This document shows positions 15,917 through 25,330 of a DNA stretch of 64,000 nucleotides, piece after piece. Both the position numbers and the translations under genes were made by a program. How positions within the stretch are numbered: position 1 is the stretch's first letter; each line of letters begins with the position of its first letter. Origin of the DNA: DATMRS01 sp035566015 (lineage in GTDB: Bacteria; Pseudomonadota; Alphaproteobacteria; Sphingomonadales; Sphingomonadaceae); NCBI GenBank assembly GCA_035566015.1, contig DATMRS010000014.1, forward strand, positions 41,597 to 105,596, read 5' to 3'. The notes under the pieces were generated by a model. That model did not search any database, had not been told where the DNA came from, and saw nothing but the letters and a program-made list of their open reading frames with translations.

Positions 15917-16924
15917 TCAGGCGTAGGCCAGAAGAGCGTCGCGCGTCGCCACAAGCGCATCGAAGGGCGCCCCGTCAGGCGGGGCCGCCGCGCTCGCCAT
16001 CGCCCGGTCGAGCCGCGCGCGCGCCTCGGCCCCGATCGCACCGACCGCGCCCGCCACCGCCTCCATCTCCGCCATGTCGCCCGAGCAATGGAGCGCGATG
16101 TCGCACCCGGCTGCCAGCACGCCCGCCGCGCGCTCGGCAAAGCCGCCCGCCAGCGCGCTCATCCCGAGATCGTCGGACATGAGCAGCCCGTCGAAGCCGA
16201 TCCGGCCGCGGATGATGTCCCCGATCACGACCGGCGAAAGGCTGGCGCACCGCGCGGCATCCCAGGCCGGATAGACGACATGCGCGGTCATCGCCATCGG
16301 CGCGGCGGCGAGGCGGATGAAGGGCTCCAGATCGCGCTCCAACTCCTCCGCGCTCGCCTCAACCACCGGCAGTTCGACATGGCTGTCGGCGCGCGCGCGG
16401 CCATGGCCGGGGATATGCTTGACGACGCCGACGACGCCGCCCGCGCGCAGCCCCTCGATCGTTGCGCGGCCAAGCGCCGAGACGCGCATCGGCTCGAACC
16501 CGAAGGCGCGATCGCCGATGATGTCGTGCCCCTCTCGATCGCGCACGTCGAGCAACGGCAGACAATCGACATTGATCCCGGCTTCGCGGAGCATCGTCGC
16601 GATCGCCTGCGCGTTCGCCCGCGCCGCCTCGATCGCCGAGGCGGGCGCCACCTCATAGAGCGCGTCGAAGGCCGCCGCCTTGGGAAAAGCGGGCCATAAG
16701 GGAGGCGCCATACGCGCGACGCGGCCGCCCTCCTGATCGATCAGGATCGGCACGTCGGCGCGGCCGGCAAGGTCCCGCAGCGCATCGGTCAGCGCGCGAA
16801 GTTGCGCGGGATCGACACAATTGCGCTTGAACAGGATGAAACCTGCCGGATCGATGCCCCGGAAGAAGCGCGTTTCGGCGTCGGTGAGGGCCGGGCCCGA
16901 AAGGCCGAGGAAGAGCGGGGTCAT
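15917..16924 (-). CDS. nagZ: beta-N-acetylhexosaminidase (glycoside hydrolase 3)
   Basis: 335 residues, typical for NagZ. It removes N-acetylglucosamine from anhydromuropeptides in cytoplasmic cell-wall recycling. The family signatures IDQEGGRVARM, KHIPGHGRA with the catalytic His, HVELPVVEAS and the nucleophile Asp in LLMSDDLGMSAL are all present. It lies in the run SPOR protein-nagZ-scpA-scpB. Confidence 0.95.
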   Translation of the reverse strand: MTPLFLGLSGPALTDAETRFFRGIDPAGFILFKRNCVDPAQLRALTDALRDLAGRADVPILIDQEGGRVARMAPPLWPAFPKAAAFDALYEVAPASAIEAARANAQAIATMLREAGINVDCLPLLDVRDREGHDIIGDRAFGFEPMRVSALGRATIEGLRAGGVVGVVKHIPGHGRARADSHVELPVVEASAEELERDLEPFIRLAAAPMAMTAHVVYPAWDAARCASLSPVVIGDIIRGRIGFDGLLMSDDLGMSALAGGFAERAAGVLAAGCDIALHCSGDMAEMEAVAGAVGAIGAEARARLDRAMASAAAPPDGAPFDALVATRDALLAYA

Positions 16925-16949
16925 CGCGACGTGGCGGGGCGCATCCCGG

Positions 16950-17774
16950 TCAACCCGGGATGCAGCCTTCCTTTGCCGAATGCAGCGCCGCGCAGACCGA
17001 ATCGACCCGCGTCTTCGCCCCCTTCATGAAGATGCGATAGACGGTCTTGCCGCCGCTCGTCCCCTGCTGGATCGACAGGTCGAGCGAGCGCAGCGCCGGG
17101 AAGCGCGAGGTCAGGTCGCGCCGGCCCGCCTCGGCGGTTGCCTGCGAGGAATAGGCGCCGATCTGCTTCGTGGCGGAGGGTCCGGTGGCTGCCACCGTCT
17201 CGGGCTTCCTGTCAGGTTCCGCCGGCTTCGCGACAGGCGCCTCGATCGGCCTGGCCTTGGGCGGGCTTGCCGCCGCGATCTCGGCCGGCCTGGCGAGCGG
17301 CTTGCCCGACGGCGGCAGCGCAACCGTGCCGACCCGCGTCGTGGGGGCCACGGCACGCGCGTCGATCTTCGGCGCGGTCGCATCGACCGATGTCATCCCG
17401 CTCGTCACCGGCTCCTCGGGCCGGCGGCTGGGGTCGATCGCCGAATCGATGGCGACTCCCTGGCTTGCGGCGTAGGTGGCGTCGCCGACGCCTTCGATCG
17501 CCATGCCCCGGCCTCGGCCTTCGGGATCGGCGGGCACCTTGTAATCGCCATCGGGCGCGGCGATCACGCTGCCGTCGCCATGCTTCTGAAGGCCCTGGCG
17601 CAGCCACATGATGCCGCCGACGATCAGGCCAAGCGCGACGAGCGCGAGAACGATGAGCGCGATCAGCTTGCCGACCCCCAGGCCGCCATCCTCATCCTCG
17701 TCCTCGACAGCTTCGAGCCAGGGCAGGCGATCCTCGTCGCCCAGCGTGATTCGGCCGCGATCGAAATCACCCAT
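16950..17774 (-). CDS. SPOR domain-containing membrane protein
   Basis: 274 residues: an acidic N-terminal cytoplasmic part, one membrane helix at about 33-56 (LIALIVLALVALGLIVGGIMW), a long Pro/Ala-rich linker and a SPOR domain in the last 80 residues (starting TKQIGAYSSQATAEAGRRDL). SPOR domains bind glycan strands stripped of stem peptides, which gather at the division site. The ATG shares one base with the argS stop (TGATG), so translation is probably coupled. It is likely a septal peptidoglycan binding protein; the exact division role is not known. Confidence 0.9.
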   Translation of the reverse strand: MGDFDRGRITLGDEDRLPWLEAVEDEDEDGGLGVGKLIALIVLALVALGLIVGGIMWLRQGLQKHGDGSVIAAPDGDYKVPADPEGRGRGMAIEGVGDATYAASQGVAIDSAIDPSRRPEEPVTSGMTSVDATAPKIDARAVAPTTRVGTVALPPSGKPLARPAEIAAASPPKARPIEAPVAKPAEPDRKPETVAATGPSATKQIGAYSSQATAEAGRRDLTSRFPALRSLDLSIQQGTSGGKTVYRIFMKGAKTRVDSVCAALHSAKEGCIPG

Positions 17775-19501
17775 CAGTTCATCTCCTCGGCCGCGGCGAC
17801 GCCCATGATGCCAAGGCCGTTTCGGATAATCTGCCCGATCGCATCGGCCAGCGCCAGACGGGCCGCCGTGGTTTCAGCATCGTTCGCCAGCAAAAAGCGG
17901 CGTTCCGGAGCATCGTTGCCGCGGTTCCACAGCGCATGGAAGGCGGCGGCGAGATCGAACAGGTAGAAAGCGACCCGGTGCGGCTCGCCCGTCGCCGCCG
18001 CCGCCTCGACGATGCGGGGGAATTGCGCGGCCAGCTTGACGAGCGCCAGTTCCTCCTCGTCCAGGCGCGTGAAGTCGGGCGTCTCCGCCACCGCCACCCC
18101 CTCGGCCGCCCGGCGGCGGTGGAGCGATCGGATGCGGGCGTGCGCATATTGGACGTAGAAGACGGGATTGTCCTTCGACGCCTCCACCACCTTCGCGAAA
18201 TCGAAATCCATCTGCGCGTCGGCGCGGCGCGTGAGCATCGTGAAGCGGACGACGTCCTTGCCCACTTCCTCCACCACATCGGCCAGCGTCACGAAGGAGC
18301 CCGAACGCTTCGACATCTTCACCGGCTCGCCGCCGCGCAGCAGCCGCACCATCTGGACCAGCTTGACCTCCAGCGGCACGCGCCCGCCCGTCAGCGCGGT
18401 CACCGCCGCCTGAATGCGCTTCACCGTGCCGGCATGGTCCGCGCCCCAGATGTCGATCAGGCGATCCGCCTTCTCCGCCTTCTGCGCGTGATAAGCGAGG
18501 TCGCCGCCGAAATAGGTGTAGCGCCCGTCGGACTTCATCACCGGCCGGTCGCTGTCGTCGCCGAACGCCGTGGAGCGGAACAGGGTCAGTTCCACCGGCT
18601 CCCAATCTTCCGGCACCTCGCCCTTCGGTGCGTCCAGCACCCCTTCATAGACAAGCCCCTGCTCGCGCAGATCGTCCAGCGCGGCCGCCACCTTGCCTGC
18701 CGCCTGCACCTCCGCCTCGGACGCGAAGACGTCATGGTGGATGCCGAGCAGGGCCAGATCGGCCCGGATCATGTCCATCATCGCCGCTACCGCGCGGCTG
18801 CGGAACAGCACCAGCCAATCGGATTCGGGCGCGGCGATGTAGCGGTCGCCGAACTCGGCGGCGAGCGCCTGTCCCACGGGAATCAGATAATCGCCCGGAT
18901 ACAGCCCGTCCGGCACGCTGATCGTCTCGCCCAGCGCCTCGCGGTAGCGCAGATGCGCCGAGCGGGCGAGCACGTCGACCTGCGCGCCGGCATCGTTCAC
19001 ATAATATTCGCGCGTGACCGCATAGCCCGCATATTCGAGCAGGCTCGCCAGCGCATCGCCGACGACAGCGCCCCGACAATGGCCCATATGCATCGGCCCG
19101 GTCGGGTTGGCCGAGACATATTCGACATTGACGCGCGTGCCCTGCCCGCTCGCCGAGCGGCCATAGTCACCTGCGGCGGCGAGAATGGCGGTCAGTTCGT
19201 CGCGCCATGTGCCGGGCGTCAGGCGCAGATTGATGAAGCCGGGGCCGGCGATCGTCGCCTCCTCCACCTCGGGCAGAGCCGCGAGCTTCGGCACGATCAG
19301 CCCCGCCAGCGCGCGCGGATTGGTCCCCGCTGGCTTGGCCAGCACCATCGCGGCGTTGGTCGCCAGATCGCCATGCGCGGGATCGCGCGGCGGCTCGACC
19401 GCGACGTTGCGGCGATCGATCCCGGCGGGCAGGTGCCCCTCCACGGCAAGCGCATCGAGAATCCGGCCGATTTCGGCGGTAAAATGGGTATAAAGCGTCA
19501 C
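17774..19501 (-). CDS. argS: arginyl-tRNA synthetase
   Basis: 575 residues, the usual size. Class I signatures are present: HMGH within SANPTGPMHMGHCRGA and KMSKRSGSF. The N-terminal additional domain begins MTLYTHFTAEIGRILDAL, and the C-terminal anticodon-binding DALR-type domain ends near GIMGVAAAEEMN. I chose GTG 19501 because homologues begin there and a weak GGA lies seven bases before it; the frame stays open upstream to 19621 but that stretch is not family-like. The SPOR gene follows with a one-base overlap. Confidence 0.95.
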   Translation of the reverse strand: MTLYTHFTAEIGRILDALAVEGHLPAGIDRRNVAVEPPRDPAHGDLATNAAMVLAKPAGTNPRALAGLIVPKLAALPEVEEATIAGPGFINLRLTPGTWRDELTAILAAAGDYGRSASGQGTRVNVEYVSANPTGPMHMGHCRGAVVGDALASLLEYAGYAVTREYYVNDAGAQVDVLARSAHLRYREALGETISVPDGLYPGDYLIPVGQALAAEFGDRYIAAPESDWLVLFRSRAVAAMMDMIRADLALLGIHHDVFASEAEVQAAGKVAAALDDLREQGLVYEGVLDAPKGEVPEDWEPVELTLFRSTAFGDDSDRPVMKSDGRYTYFGGDLAYHAQKAEKADRLIDIWGADHAGTVKRIQAAVTALTGGRVPLEVKLVQMVRLLRGGEPVKMSKRSGSFVTLADVVEEVGKDVVRFTMLTRRADAQMDFDFAKVVEASKDNPVFYVQYAHARIRSLHRRRAAEGVAVAETPDFTRLDEEELALVKLAAQFPRIVEAAAATGEPHRVAFYLFDLAAAFHALWNRGNDAPERRFLLANDAETTAARLALADAIGQIIRNGLGIMGVAAAEEMN

Positions 19502-19667
19502 GTGCTGTTCCGGCTGTGGGCAGGCAAGCCGGCGCTGTAGCGGAAAGTGCGACGGAACGTCCATGGTTGGATGAAGCGGCCGTCGCTGGCCGGGACATAC
19601 AAAAAACTTAGGAGAACTCATCCGGCATTCGCGATGATCCTTTGGCTATGTGTGCCCTCCTTTTCTC

Positions 19668-19758
19668 CGTCATTCCCGCGCAGGCGGGAATAAACGCAGC
19701 GCTTCAATATTTTGCCTTGGGTACGACATATGGATTCCCGCCTGCGCGGGAATGACGG
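19668..19758. repeat. REP-like inverted pair of palindromes
   Basis: Left arm CGTCATTCCCGCGCAGGCGG (19668 on) and right arm ending CCCGCCTGCGCGGGAATGAC are inverted copies about 24 bases long around a 42-base AT-richer centre. Each arm is itself a small palindrome (ATTCCCGC-gca-GGCGGGAAT). This is the form of a REP/BIME unit. It fills most of the 300-base gap between argS and the epimerase; nothing else is seen in that gap. Confidence 0.8.
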
Positions 19759-19801
19759 GAGGATTTAAAATAGCTTCAACTCCAAAGATATTGCGCGACC
19801 G

Positions 19802-20797
19802 TCACCCCCAGAAGTCCGCTTCCGCCTCCCGCATCGTCCCGCCCTCGTAGCGGAAGCCGCCGGGCCGGTCTTCCGCCAGCAGCAACGGGCCGTCGAGGTC
19901 GACCCAGCGCGCGCGCTGCGCGGCGAGGAAGGCCGGCGCTATGCCGAGCGAGGTGGACAACATGCAGCCAACCATAAGCTCCAGTCCCATAGCGCGCGCT
20001 TCGGCGGCGAGCGCCAGCGCCTCGGTCAGCCCGCCGGCCTTGTCGAGCTTGATGTTGATCGCGGCATAGCGCCCCCGGCAGCGGGGAAGATCGGCGCGAT
20101 CCTGGCAGCTTTCGTCGGCGCAAAAGGGAATGGGCGAGGCAACGCCGTCGAGGAGATGGTCCTCCCCCGCTTTCACCGGCTGCTCGATCAGTTCGACGCC
20201 GAACGCCGCCAGCGCCATCGCCTCGGCGACAATGTCCCGCCCCGTCCACGCCTCATTCGCATCGACGATCAGCCGCGCGTCGGGCGCGCCCTGGCGCACG
20301 GCCGCAACGCGTTCGACATCGCCCTCGCCGGCCAGCTTGAGCTTGAGTAACGGATAACGGCCCGCCGCCGCGCGCGCATCGGCCTCCATCCGGTCGGGCG
20401 CGCCGAGCGAAATGGTATAAGCGGTGACGAGCGGCTTCGGCGCGCCTAGTCCCGCTCGCCGCCAGACGGGCATGCCGGTCAACCGCGCTTCGAGGTCCCA
20501 CAGCGCCGCGTCGAGCGCATTGCGCGCCGCACCGCGCGGCAGGCGTTGCGCCAGCCGATCGCGCGACAGGCCCGCCGCGATCTCGTCGCCCAGCGCTTCG
20601 ATCGCCGCCGCGACCGAAGCAGCGTCCTCGCCATGATAGTAGATCGGCGTCGCCTCGCCCCGGCCGACCGCATCGCCCTGACGGAGTTCGACGACCACGA
20701 CATCGACATGCGTCTTGGCGCCCCGGGAAATCGTGAACGCGCCGGCGACCGGCCAGCGTTCGACCCGAACCGCGAGCGCGCGCAGGCTCAGCGCCAC
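19802..20797 (-). CDS. dipeptide epimerase (L-Ala-D/L-Glu type), enolase superfamily
   Basis: 331 residues from a GTG start. The muconate-lactonizing subgroup residues are visible: the KxK catalytic lysine in LLKLKLAG, metal ligands in VDANEAW, LIEQPV and CADES, and the second lysine in AINIKLDKAGG. The C-terminal DLDGPLLLAEDRPGG is usual in Ala-Glu epimerases, which recycle murein dipeptides; the homologue DgcA racemises N-succinyl amino acids. It overlaps the phaZ stop by ten bases, so the two are co-transcribed. Confidence 0.85.
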   Translation of the reverse strand: MALSLRALAVRVERWPVAGAFTISRGAKTHVDVVVVELRQGDAVGRGEATPIYYHGEDAASVAAAIEALGDEIAAGLSRDRLAQRLPRGAARNALDAALWDLEARLTGMPVWRRAGLGAPKPLVTAYTISLGAPDRMEADARAAAGRYPLLKLKLAGEGDVERVAAVRQGAPDARLIVDANEAWTGRDIVAEAMALAAFGVELIEQPVKAGEDHLLDGVASPIPFCADESCQDRADLPRCRGRYAAINIKLDKAGGLTEALALAAEARAMGLELMVGCMLSTSLGIAPAFLAAQRARWVDLDGPLLLAEDRPGGFRYEGGTMREAEADFWG

Positions 20798-22017
20798 GCC
20801 CCTTCATGCCCGGCGATCCACGCCTCGACCACCGGCGCGATCGTCTCGCGCCAGCGCCGGCCGTTGAAGATGCCGTAATGGCCGACGCCCTTCGCCAGAT
20901 AATAATGCTTGCGCTCGTCGGCGAGGCCGGTGGCCAATGTGAGTGCCGCCTTCGTCTGGCCGAGGCCGGAAATATCGTCGCGCTCACCCTCGATCGCGAG
21001 CAGGCCGACGTCCTTGATCGCCGCCGGATCGACCCGGACGCCGCGATGCATCATCTTTCCTTTGGGAAGCGCGTGCTTCTGGAAAACCACGTCGATCGTC
21101 TGGAGGTAGAATTCCGCCGTCATGTCGCAGACGGAACGATATTCGTCATAGAAAGCCTTGGTGGCGTCGGCGCTCTCCTCGTCCCCCGCGACGAGCTGTT
21201 TGAACATCGTCCAGTGGCTGATCATGTGGTTGCCGAGGTTCATTGCCATGAAGCCGGTAAGCTGCAGGAAGCCCGGATAGACCAGCCGCCCCGCGCCCGG
21301 ATAATAAAGCGGCACGGGCATGATGACATTCTGCTCGAACCAGCTGAACGGCCGCTGCGTGGCGACGGTGTTGACGACGGTGGGCGCCTTGCGCGTGTCG
21401 ATGGGGCCGCCCATCATCGTCAGCGTCCTCGGGCGGCACGGATTGTTTGCCGCCGACATCAGCGCCGCCGCCGCATAGCAGGGCACCGCCGGCTGGCACA
21501 CCGCCAGCATATGCGCGCCCGGCCCGATATGCTCCAGGAAGGCGACGACATAGTCGATATAGGTGTCGAGATCGAAGGCGCCATCGGCGAGCGGCACCAT
21601 CTTCGCGTCGCGCCAATCGGTGATGTAGACGTCATGGCCGGGCAACAGCCGCTCCACCGTGCCGCGCAGCAGAGTCGCATAATGGCCCGACATCGGCGCG
21701 ACGATCAGCAGCTTCGGCCCGCCCTCGACGCCCTTGCGGACGAAGCGTTTGAGCTGCCCGAAAGGCTGGCGGAAGACGATCCGCTCCTCCACCTCGACGG
21801 CGCGCCCATCCACCATCGTCTTCGTCAGGCCGAAGGCCGGCTTGCCGCGCGGGGCGGCGGCATGGGCAAAGACATCGAGTCCGGAGGCGACGACCGGCGC
21901 CATGCCGCTATAGGAGAAGGGATTGGCCGGATTGCTCATCCATTCGGCGCCCATCTGGGCGAAGCTGCTGGCGCCCGCAAGCAGCGAGCGCTGAAACTCA
22001 TAGGCGCTGTAGAGCAT
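20788..22017 (-). CDS. phaZ: intracellular poly(3-hydroxybutyrate) depolymerase
   Basis: 409 residues of the alpha/beta hydrolase type. It starts MLYSAYEFQRSLLAGAS with GGAGG upstream of ATG 22017. The nucleophile elbow reads AVCQPAVP, with Cys instead of Ser, as in PhaZ of Cupriavidus. Other family marks are ITDWRDAKMVPL, MMGGPIDTRKAPT and the C-terminal GVGHYGIFNGRRWR with the catalytic His. The enzyme breaks down storage granules under carbon shortage. No polymer synthase is encoded nearby. Confidence 0.93.
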   Translation of the reverse strand: MLYSAYEFQRSLLAGASSFAQMGAEWMSNPANPFSYSGMAPVVASGLDVFAHAAAPRGKPAFGLTKTMVDGRAVEVEERIVFRQPFGQLKRFVRKGVEGGPKLLIVAPMSGHYATLLRGTVERLLPGHDVYITDWRDAKMVPLADGAFDLDTYIDYVVAFLEHIGPGAHMLAVCQPAVPCYAAAALMSAANNPCRPRTLTMMGGPIDTRKAPTVVNTVATQRPFSWFEQNVIMPVPLYYPGAGRLVYPGFLQLTGFMAMNLGNHMISHWTMFKQLVAGDEESADATKAFYDEYRSVCDMTAEFYLQTIDVVFQKHALPKGKMMHRGVRVDPAAIKDVGLLAIEGERDDISGLGQTKAALTLATGLADERKHYYLAKGVGHYGIFNGRRWRETIAPVVEAWIAGHEGAWR

Positions 22018-22144
22018 CGTGCCTCCGTCGCTACGCCGCGAGGCGGCCAAGCCCTCCTTACTTACGTCCAAAGGCATTTACGTTGCAATGCAACAATCCG
22101 CCCCGCCCATTGAGCCTGATGCGGCAGGCTGCTAGGCACGCGCC

Positions 22145-23926
22145 ATGCCCGAAAAAGCCCCCGCCGTCGGCAACCGGAAGCTCGGCAATCTCGGCCTCGT
22201 CTGGCGCATTGCCGCGCATTATCCCGGCTATATCGCGGGCGCGCTGATCGCGCTTACCCTCTCCTCGGCGGGCACGCTGGCGATACCTTACGGCTTCAAG
22301 CGGGTGATCGATCGCGGCTTCGTCGCGGGCGGCGGCGGCGCCGGCGCGGTGGCCGACTCGTTCCACTATCTGCTGATGATCGTCGCGGTGCTCGCGATCG
22401 CGACGGGCCTGCGCTTCTATTTCGTGTCCTGGCTGGGCGAGCGCGTGGTCGCCGACATACGCGCCGCCGTCCACCGCAATCTGCTGACGCTGGCGCCGCG
22501 CTTCTTCGAGGAGAACCGCCCGTCGGAAATCGCTTCGCGCCTGACGTCGGACACCTCGGTGATCGAGCAGGTGGTGGGCAGCACCATTTCGATCGCGCTG
22601 CGCAACATCTTCACCGGCGTCGGCGGGATCATCTATCTGTTCGCGCTGTCGCCGAAGCTGGCGGGAATGCTGATGATCGGCATTCCCATCGTCATCGGGC
22701 CGATCATCTTTCTCGGCCGCCGCGTGCGCCGCTTCTCGCGCACCGCGCAGGACCGGATCGCCGATGTCGGCGCGATCATCGCCGAGACGCTGGGGGCGAT
22801 GAAGATCGTCCAGGCGTTCGGGCAGGAGCGGCGCGAGGGCGTGCGTTTCCGCTCGGCGGTGGACGGCGCCTTTCAGGCGGCACGGCGGCGTATCCAGCTT
22901 CGTGCGCTGATGACATCCTTCGTCATCGGCCTGATCTTCACCGCGATCACGCTCGTCATGTGGGAAGGCGCGATCGACGTGGCGCGCGGGCGGATGAGCG
23001 GCGGGGCGATCGCCGCCTTCGTCATCACCGGCGGGCTCGTCGCCGGCGCGTTCGGCGCGTTGAGCGAAGTCTATGGCGATCTGCTGCGCGCCTCGGGCGC
23101 CGCCGGGCGGATCGGCGAGCTTCTGGCCGAAATGCCCGAAATCCGCGCCCCCGCCTCACCCAGGCCGCTGCCCGATCCCGCGCGCGGCGAACTAGCCTTC
23201 GATCGCGTCACCTTCCGTTATCCAACGCGGCGCGAGGTGAAGGCGCTCGACGATTTTTCGCTTACCGTGCGGCCGGGCGAGATGGTCGCGGTGGTCGGCC
23301 CCTCGGGCGCGGGCAAATCGACGCTCTTCCAGCTTGCGGAGCGCTTTTACGATCCCGACGACGGCGTCGTGCGGCTCGACGGGGTCGCCCTGCCCGACGC
23401 CGATCCGGCCGCGATCCGTGCCCGCATCGCGATGGTGCCGCAGGAGACGGTGATCTTCGCCGCCTCGGCGCGCGACAATCTGCGCTATAGCCATTGGGAG
23501 GCGAGCGACGCTGACCTGTGGGCCGCCGCCGAAGCCGCCAACGCGGCGGATTTCCTGCGCGCCCTGCCGCAGGGGCTCGACACCTTCATGGGCGAGGGCG
23601 GCGCGCGCCTCTCTGGCGGCCAGCGCCAGCGCTTGGCGATCGCGCGCGCGCTGCTGCGCGACACGCCGCTGCTGCTGCTCGACGAAGCGACCTCCGCGCT
23701 CGATGCCGAGTCGGAGCGGCTGGTGCAGCAGGCGCTCGACACGCTGATGCACGGACGCACCACGATCGTCATCGCCCACCGCCTCGCCACCGTCCGCTCG
23801 GCCGACCGCATCGTCGTGATGGAGGAAGGCCGGATCGTCGAGGAAGGCAGCCACGACCAGCTTTCCGCCCAGGGCGGCCTCTACGCCCGCCTCGCCCGCC
23901 TCCAGTTCGAAGGGATCACGGCTTAG
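22145..23926 (+). CDS. ABC exporter, fused membrane and ATPase domains (MsbA/ABCB type)
   Basis: 593 residues: six membrane helices (about 20-310) and a nucleotide-binding domain with Walker A GPSGAGKST, Q-loop VPQETVIFAASARDN, signature LSGGQRQRLAIARALL, Walker B LLLLDEATSALDAES and the H-loop IAHRLATVRSAD. The full active site is intact, so it works as a homodimer pumping a lipid or drug outward. It is divergent from phaZ with a 128-base gap. The substrate is unknown; MsbA itself usually lies beside kdsB/lpxK, which are absent here. Confidence 0.9.
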   Translation: MPEKAPAVGNRKLGNLGLVWRIAAHYPGYIAGALIALTLSSAGTLAIPYGFKRVIDRGFVAGGGGAGAVADSFHYLLMIVAVLAIATGLRFYFVSWLGERVVADIRAAVHRNLLTLAPRFFEENRPSEIASRLTSDTSVIEQVVGSTISIALRNIFTGVGGIIYLFALSPKLAGMLMIGIPIVIGPIIFLGRRVRRFSRTAQDRIADVGAIIAETLGAMKIVQAFGQERREGVRFRSAVDGAFQAARRRIQLRALMTSFVIGLIFTAITLVMWEGAIDVARGRMSGGAIAAFVITGGLVAGAFGALSEVYGDLLRASGAAGRIGELLAEMPEIRAPASPRPLPDPARGELAFDRVTFRYPTRREVKALDDFSLTVRPGEMVAVVGPSGAGKSTLFQLAERFYDPDDGVVRLDGVALPDADPAAIRARIAMVPQETVIFAASARDNLRYSHWEASDADLWAAAEAANAADFLRALPQGLDTFMGEGGARLSGGQRQRLAIARALLRDTPLLLLDEATSALDAESERLVQQALDTLMHGRTTIVIAHRLATVRSADRIVVMEEGRIVEEGSHDQLSAQGGLYARLARLQFEGITA

Positions 23927-23978
23927 GTCGGCGCACAAAAGACGACTGGATGCGGATTTCGGCTGGTCGCGACCGGAA

Positions 23979-24005
23979 AAATAGGTATATGGAATATATC
24001 TATTT
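23979..24005. promoter_or_regulatory. palindromic operator before nnrS
   Basis: Half-sites AAATAGGTATAT and ATATATCTATTT face each other around a three-base GGA centre; only one position pair fails to match. The AT-rich 12-3-12 layout resembles operators of Rrf2-family regulators such as NsrR, which senses nitric oxide. It ends 13 bases before the nnrS start, where a bound repressor would block transcription. Confidence 0.65.
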
Positions 24006-24018
24006 GTAGAGGCGCGTC

Positions 24019-25203
24019 ATGCATGGTTCGCAGCCGACTCGGCCGGTCACGGCCTATCCCGCCTTGTTCGACGGCGCATTCCGCCCCTTCTTTCTTGCCG
24101 CCGCTGTGTGGGCTGCATCGGCGATTGCCTTGTGGATCACGATGTTTCGTGGCGTCTTCCGCCTCGCCGGGCCGTTCGATCCGCTCGCCTGGCATATCCA
24201 TGAGATGCTGTTCGGCTTCGTCTTCGCGGCGATCGCCGGCTTCCTGCTGACGGCGATACCCAATTGGACCGGCCGGCCGCCGATACGCGGCCTGCGGCTC
24301 GCCGCGCTGCTTCTGCTCTGGATCGCGGGGCGACTCGTCTCGACGATCGCGCTGCCGATTCCGTTCGCAGCGGCGGTCGTCATCGATCTCTCCTTCGCCG
24401 TCGCGCTGGCCGTCGTCGCCGCGCGCGAGGTGATGCTGGCGCGCAACTGGCGCAACCTGCTGGTGATAATGCCCGTCACGCTGCTCGGGGCGGCGAACCT
24501 GCTGAGCTGGCTGGAAGCCGGCAACCTCCGTCCGTCGGGCGTAGCGTGGCGACTCGGTCTTGCGGCGATCCTCATCCTCGTTTCGGTGATCGCCAGCCGG
24601 ATCGTCCCCGCCTTTACCCGCAACTGGCTGTCGAAACGGCAAGGCAGCATGGTCATGGTCGCCGCACCGCGCCTCGTAGACCGGTTGGCGCTGGGCACGC
24701 TCCACGCCGGCTTGATCGGCTGGGTGCTGTTCCCCGAGTCGCGGCTGGTCGGCGGCGTGCTGGTTTTCGCGGGCGCGGCCAACGCCCTGCGCCTTGTCCA
24801 TTGGCGCGGCATAGCGACGGGGGCGGAGCCGCTGCTGCTCATCCTGCATATCGGCTATTTGTGGGTGGCGTTGGGCGCGGCGCTGCTCGGTGCGTCGATG
24901 CTGACGATCGCCGTTCCGCTGGCGGCCGCCATCCATGCGCTCACGGCGGGGGCGATCGGCACGATGATCGTCGCGGTGATGTCGCGCGTCTCGTTCGGCC
25001 ATAGCGGCCGGCCGCTCCATGCCGACGCGATGACGACCGCGATCTACGCCGTGATCGTCGCGGCGGGCCTTACCCGTGTCGCCGCCGCCTTCCCCGGCGG
25101 GCTATCGGCGGCGCTCCTCGATATCTCGGCGGCGCTCTGGAGCCTCGGCTTCCTGCTTTTCGCGCTGCGGTTCGCGCCGATCCTGTGCACGCCGCGCCAG
25201 TAA
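24019..25203 (+). CDS. nnrS: NnrS family heme-copper membrane protein
   Basis: 394 residues with about twelve membrane helices. Family marks are YPALFDGAFRPFFLAAA at the start and WHIHEMLFGFVFAAIAGFLLTAIPNWTGRPP with conserved His in the second helix region, and a further His in SFGHSGRPL. NnrS lowers damage from nitric oxide, probably by preventing iron-nitrosyl build-up; the mechanism is not settled. A clear palindrome lies just before the gene. cydAB follow about 130 bases later, which fits a nitric oxide response theme. Confidence 0.93.
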   Translation: MHGSQPTRPVTAYPALFDGAFRPFFLAAAVWAASAIALWITMFRGVFRLAGPFDPLAWHIHEMLFGFVFAAIAGFLLTAIPNWTGRPPIRGLRLAALLLLWIAGRLVSTIALPIPFAAAVVIDLSFAVALAVVAAREVMLARNWRNLLVIMPVTLLGAANLLSWLEAGNLRPSGVAWRLGLAAILILVSVIASRIVPAFTRNWLSKRQGSMVMVAAPRLVDRLALGTLHAGLIGWVLFPESRLVGGVLVFAGAANALRLVHWRGIATGAEPLLLILHIGYLWVALGAALLGASMLTIAVPLAAAIHALTAGAIGTMIVAVMSRVSFGHSGRPLHADAMTTAIYAVIVAAGLTRVAAAFPGGLSAALLDISAALWSLGFLLFALRFAPILCTPRQ

Positions 25204-25330
25204 CGACAAAGGTCTTTTAATAGTATAAACCCGGGAACATGACAGGCTAGGCAGAATGCCCGAAAGCGGGAGCCGCTAATGGCCTTCGCGCGTTAGGGGC
25301 CGGCCACGAGATTGCGGAGGAGCACCAAGG

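Noticed and set aside
25204..25330. Possible riboswitch in the cydA leader
   Set aside because: Some pairing is possible (GCCCGAAAGCGGG) but no known riboswitch core was recognised.
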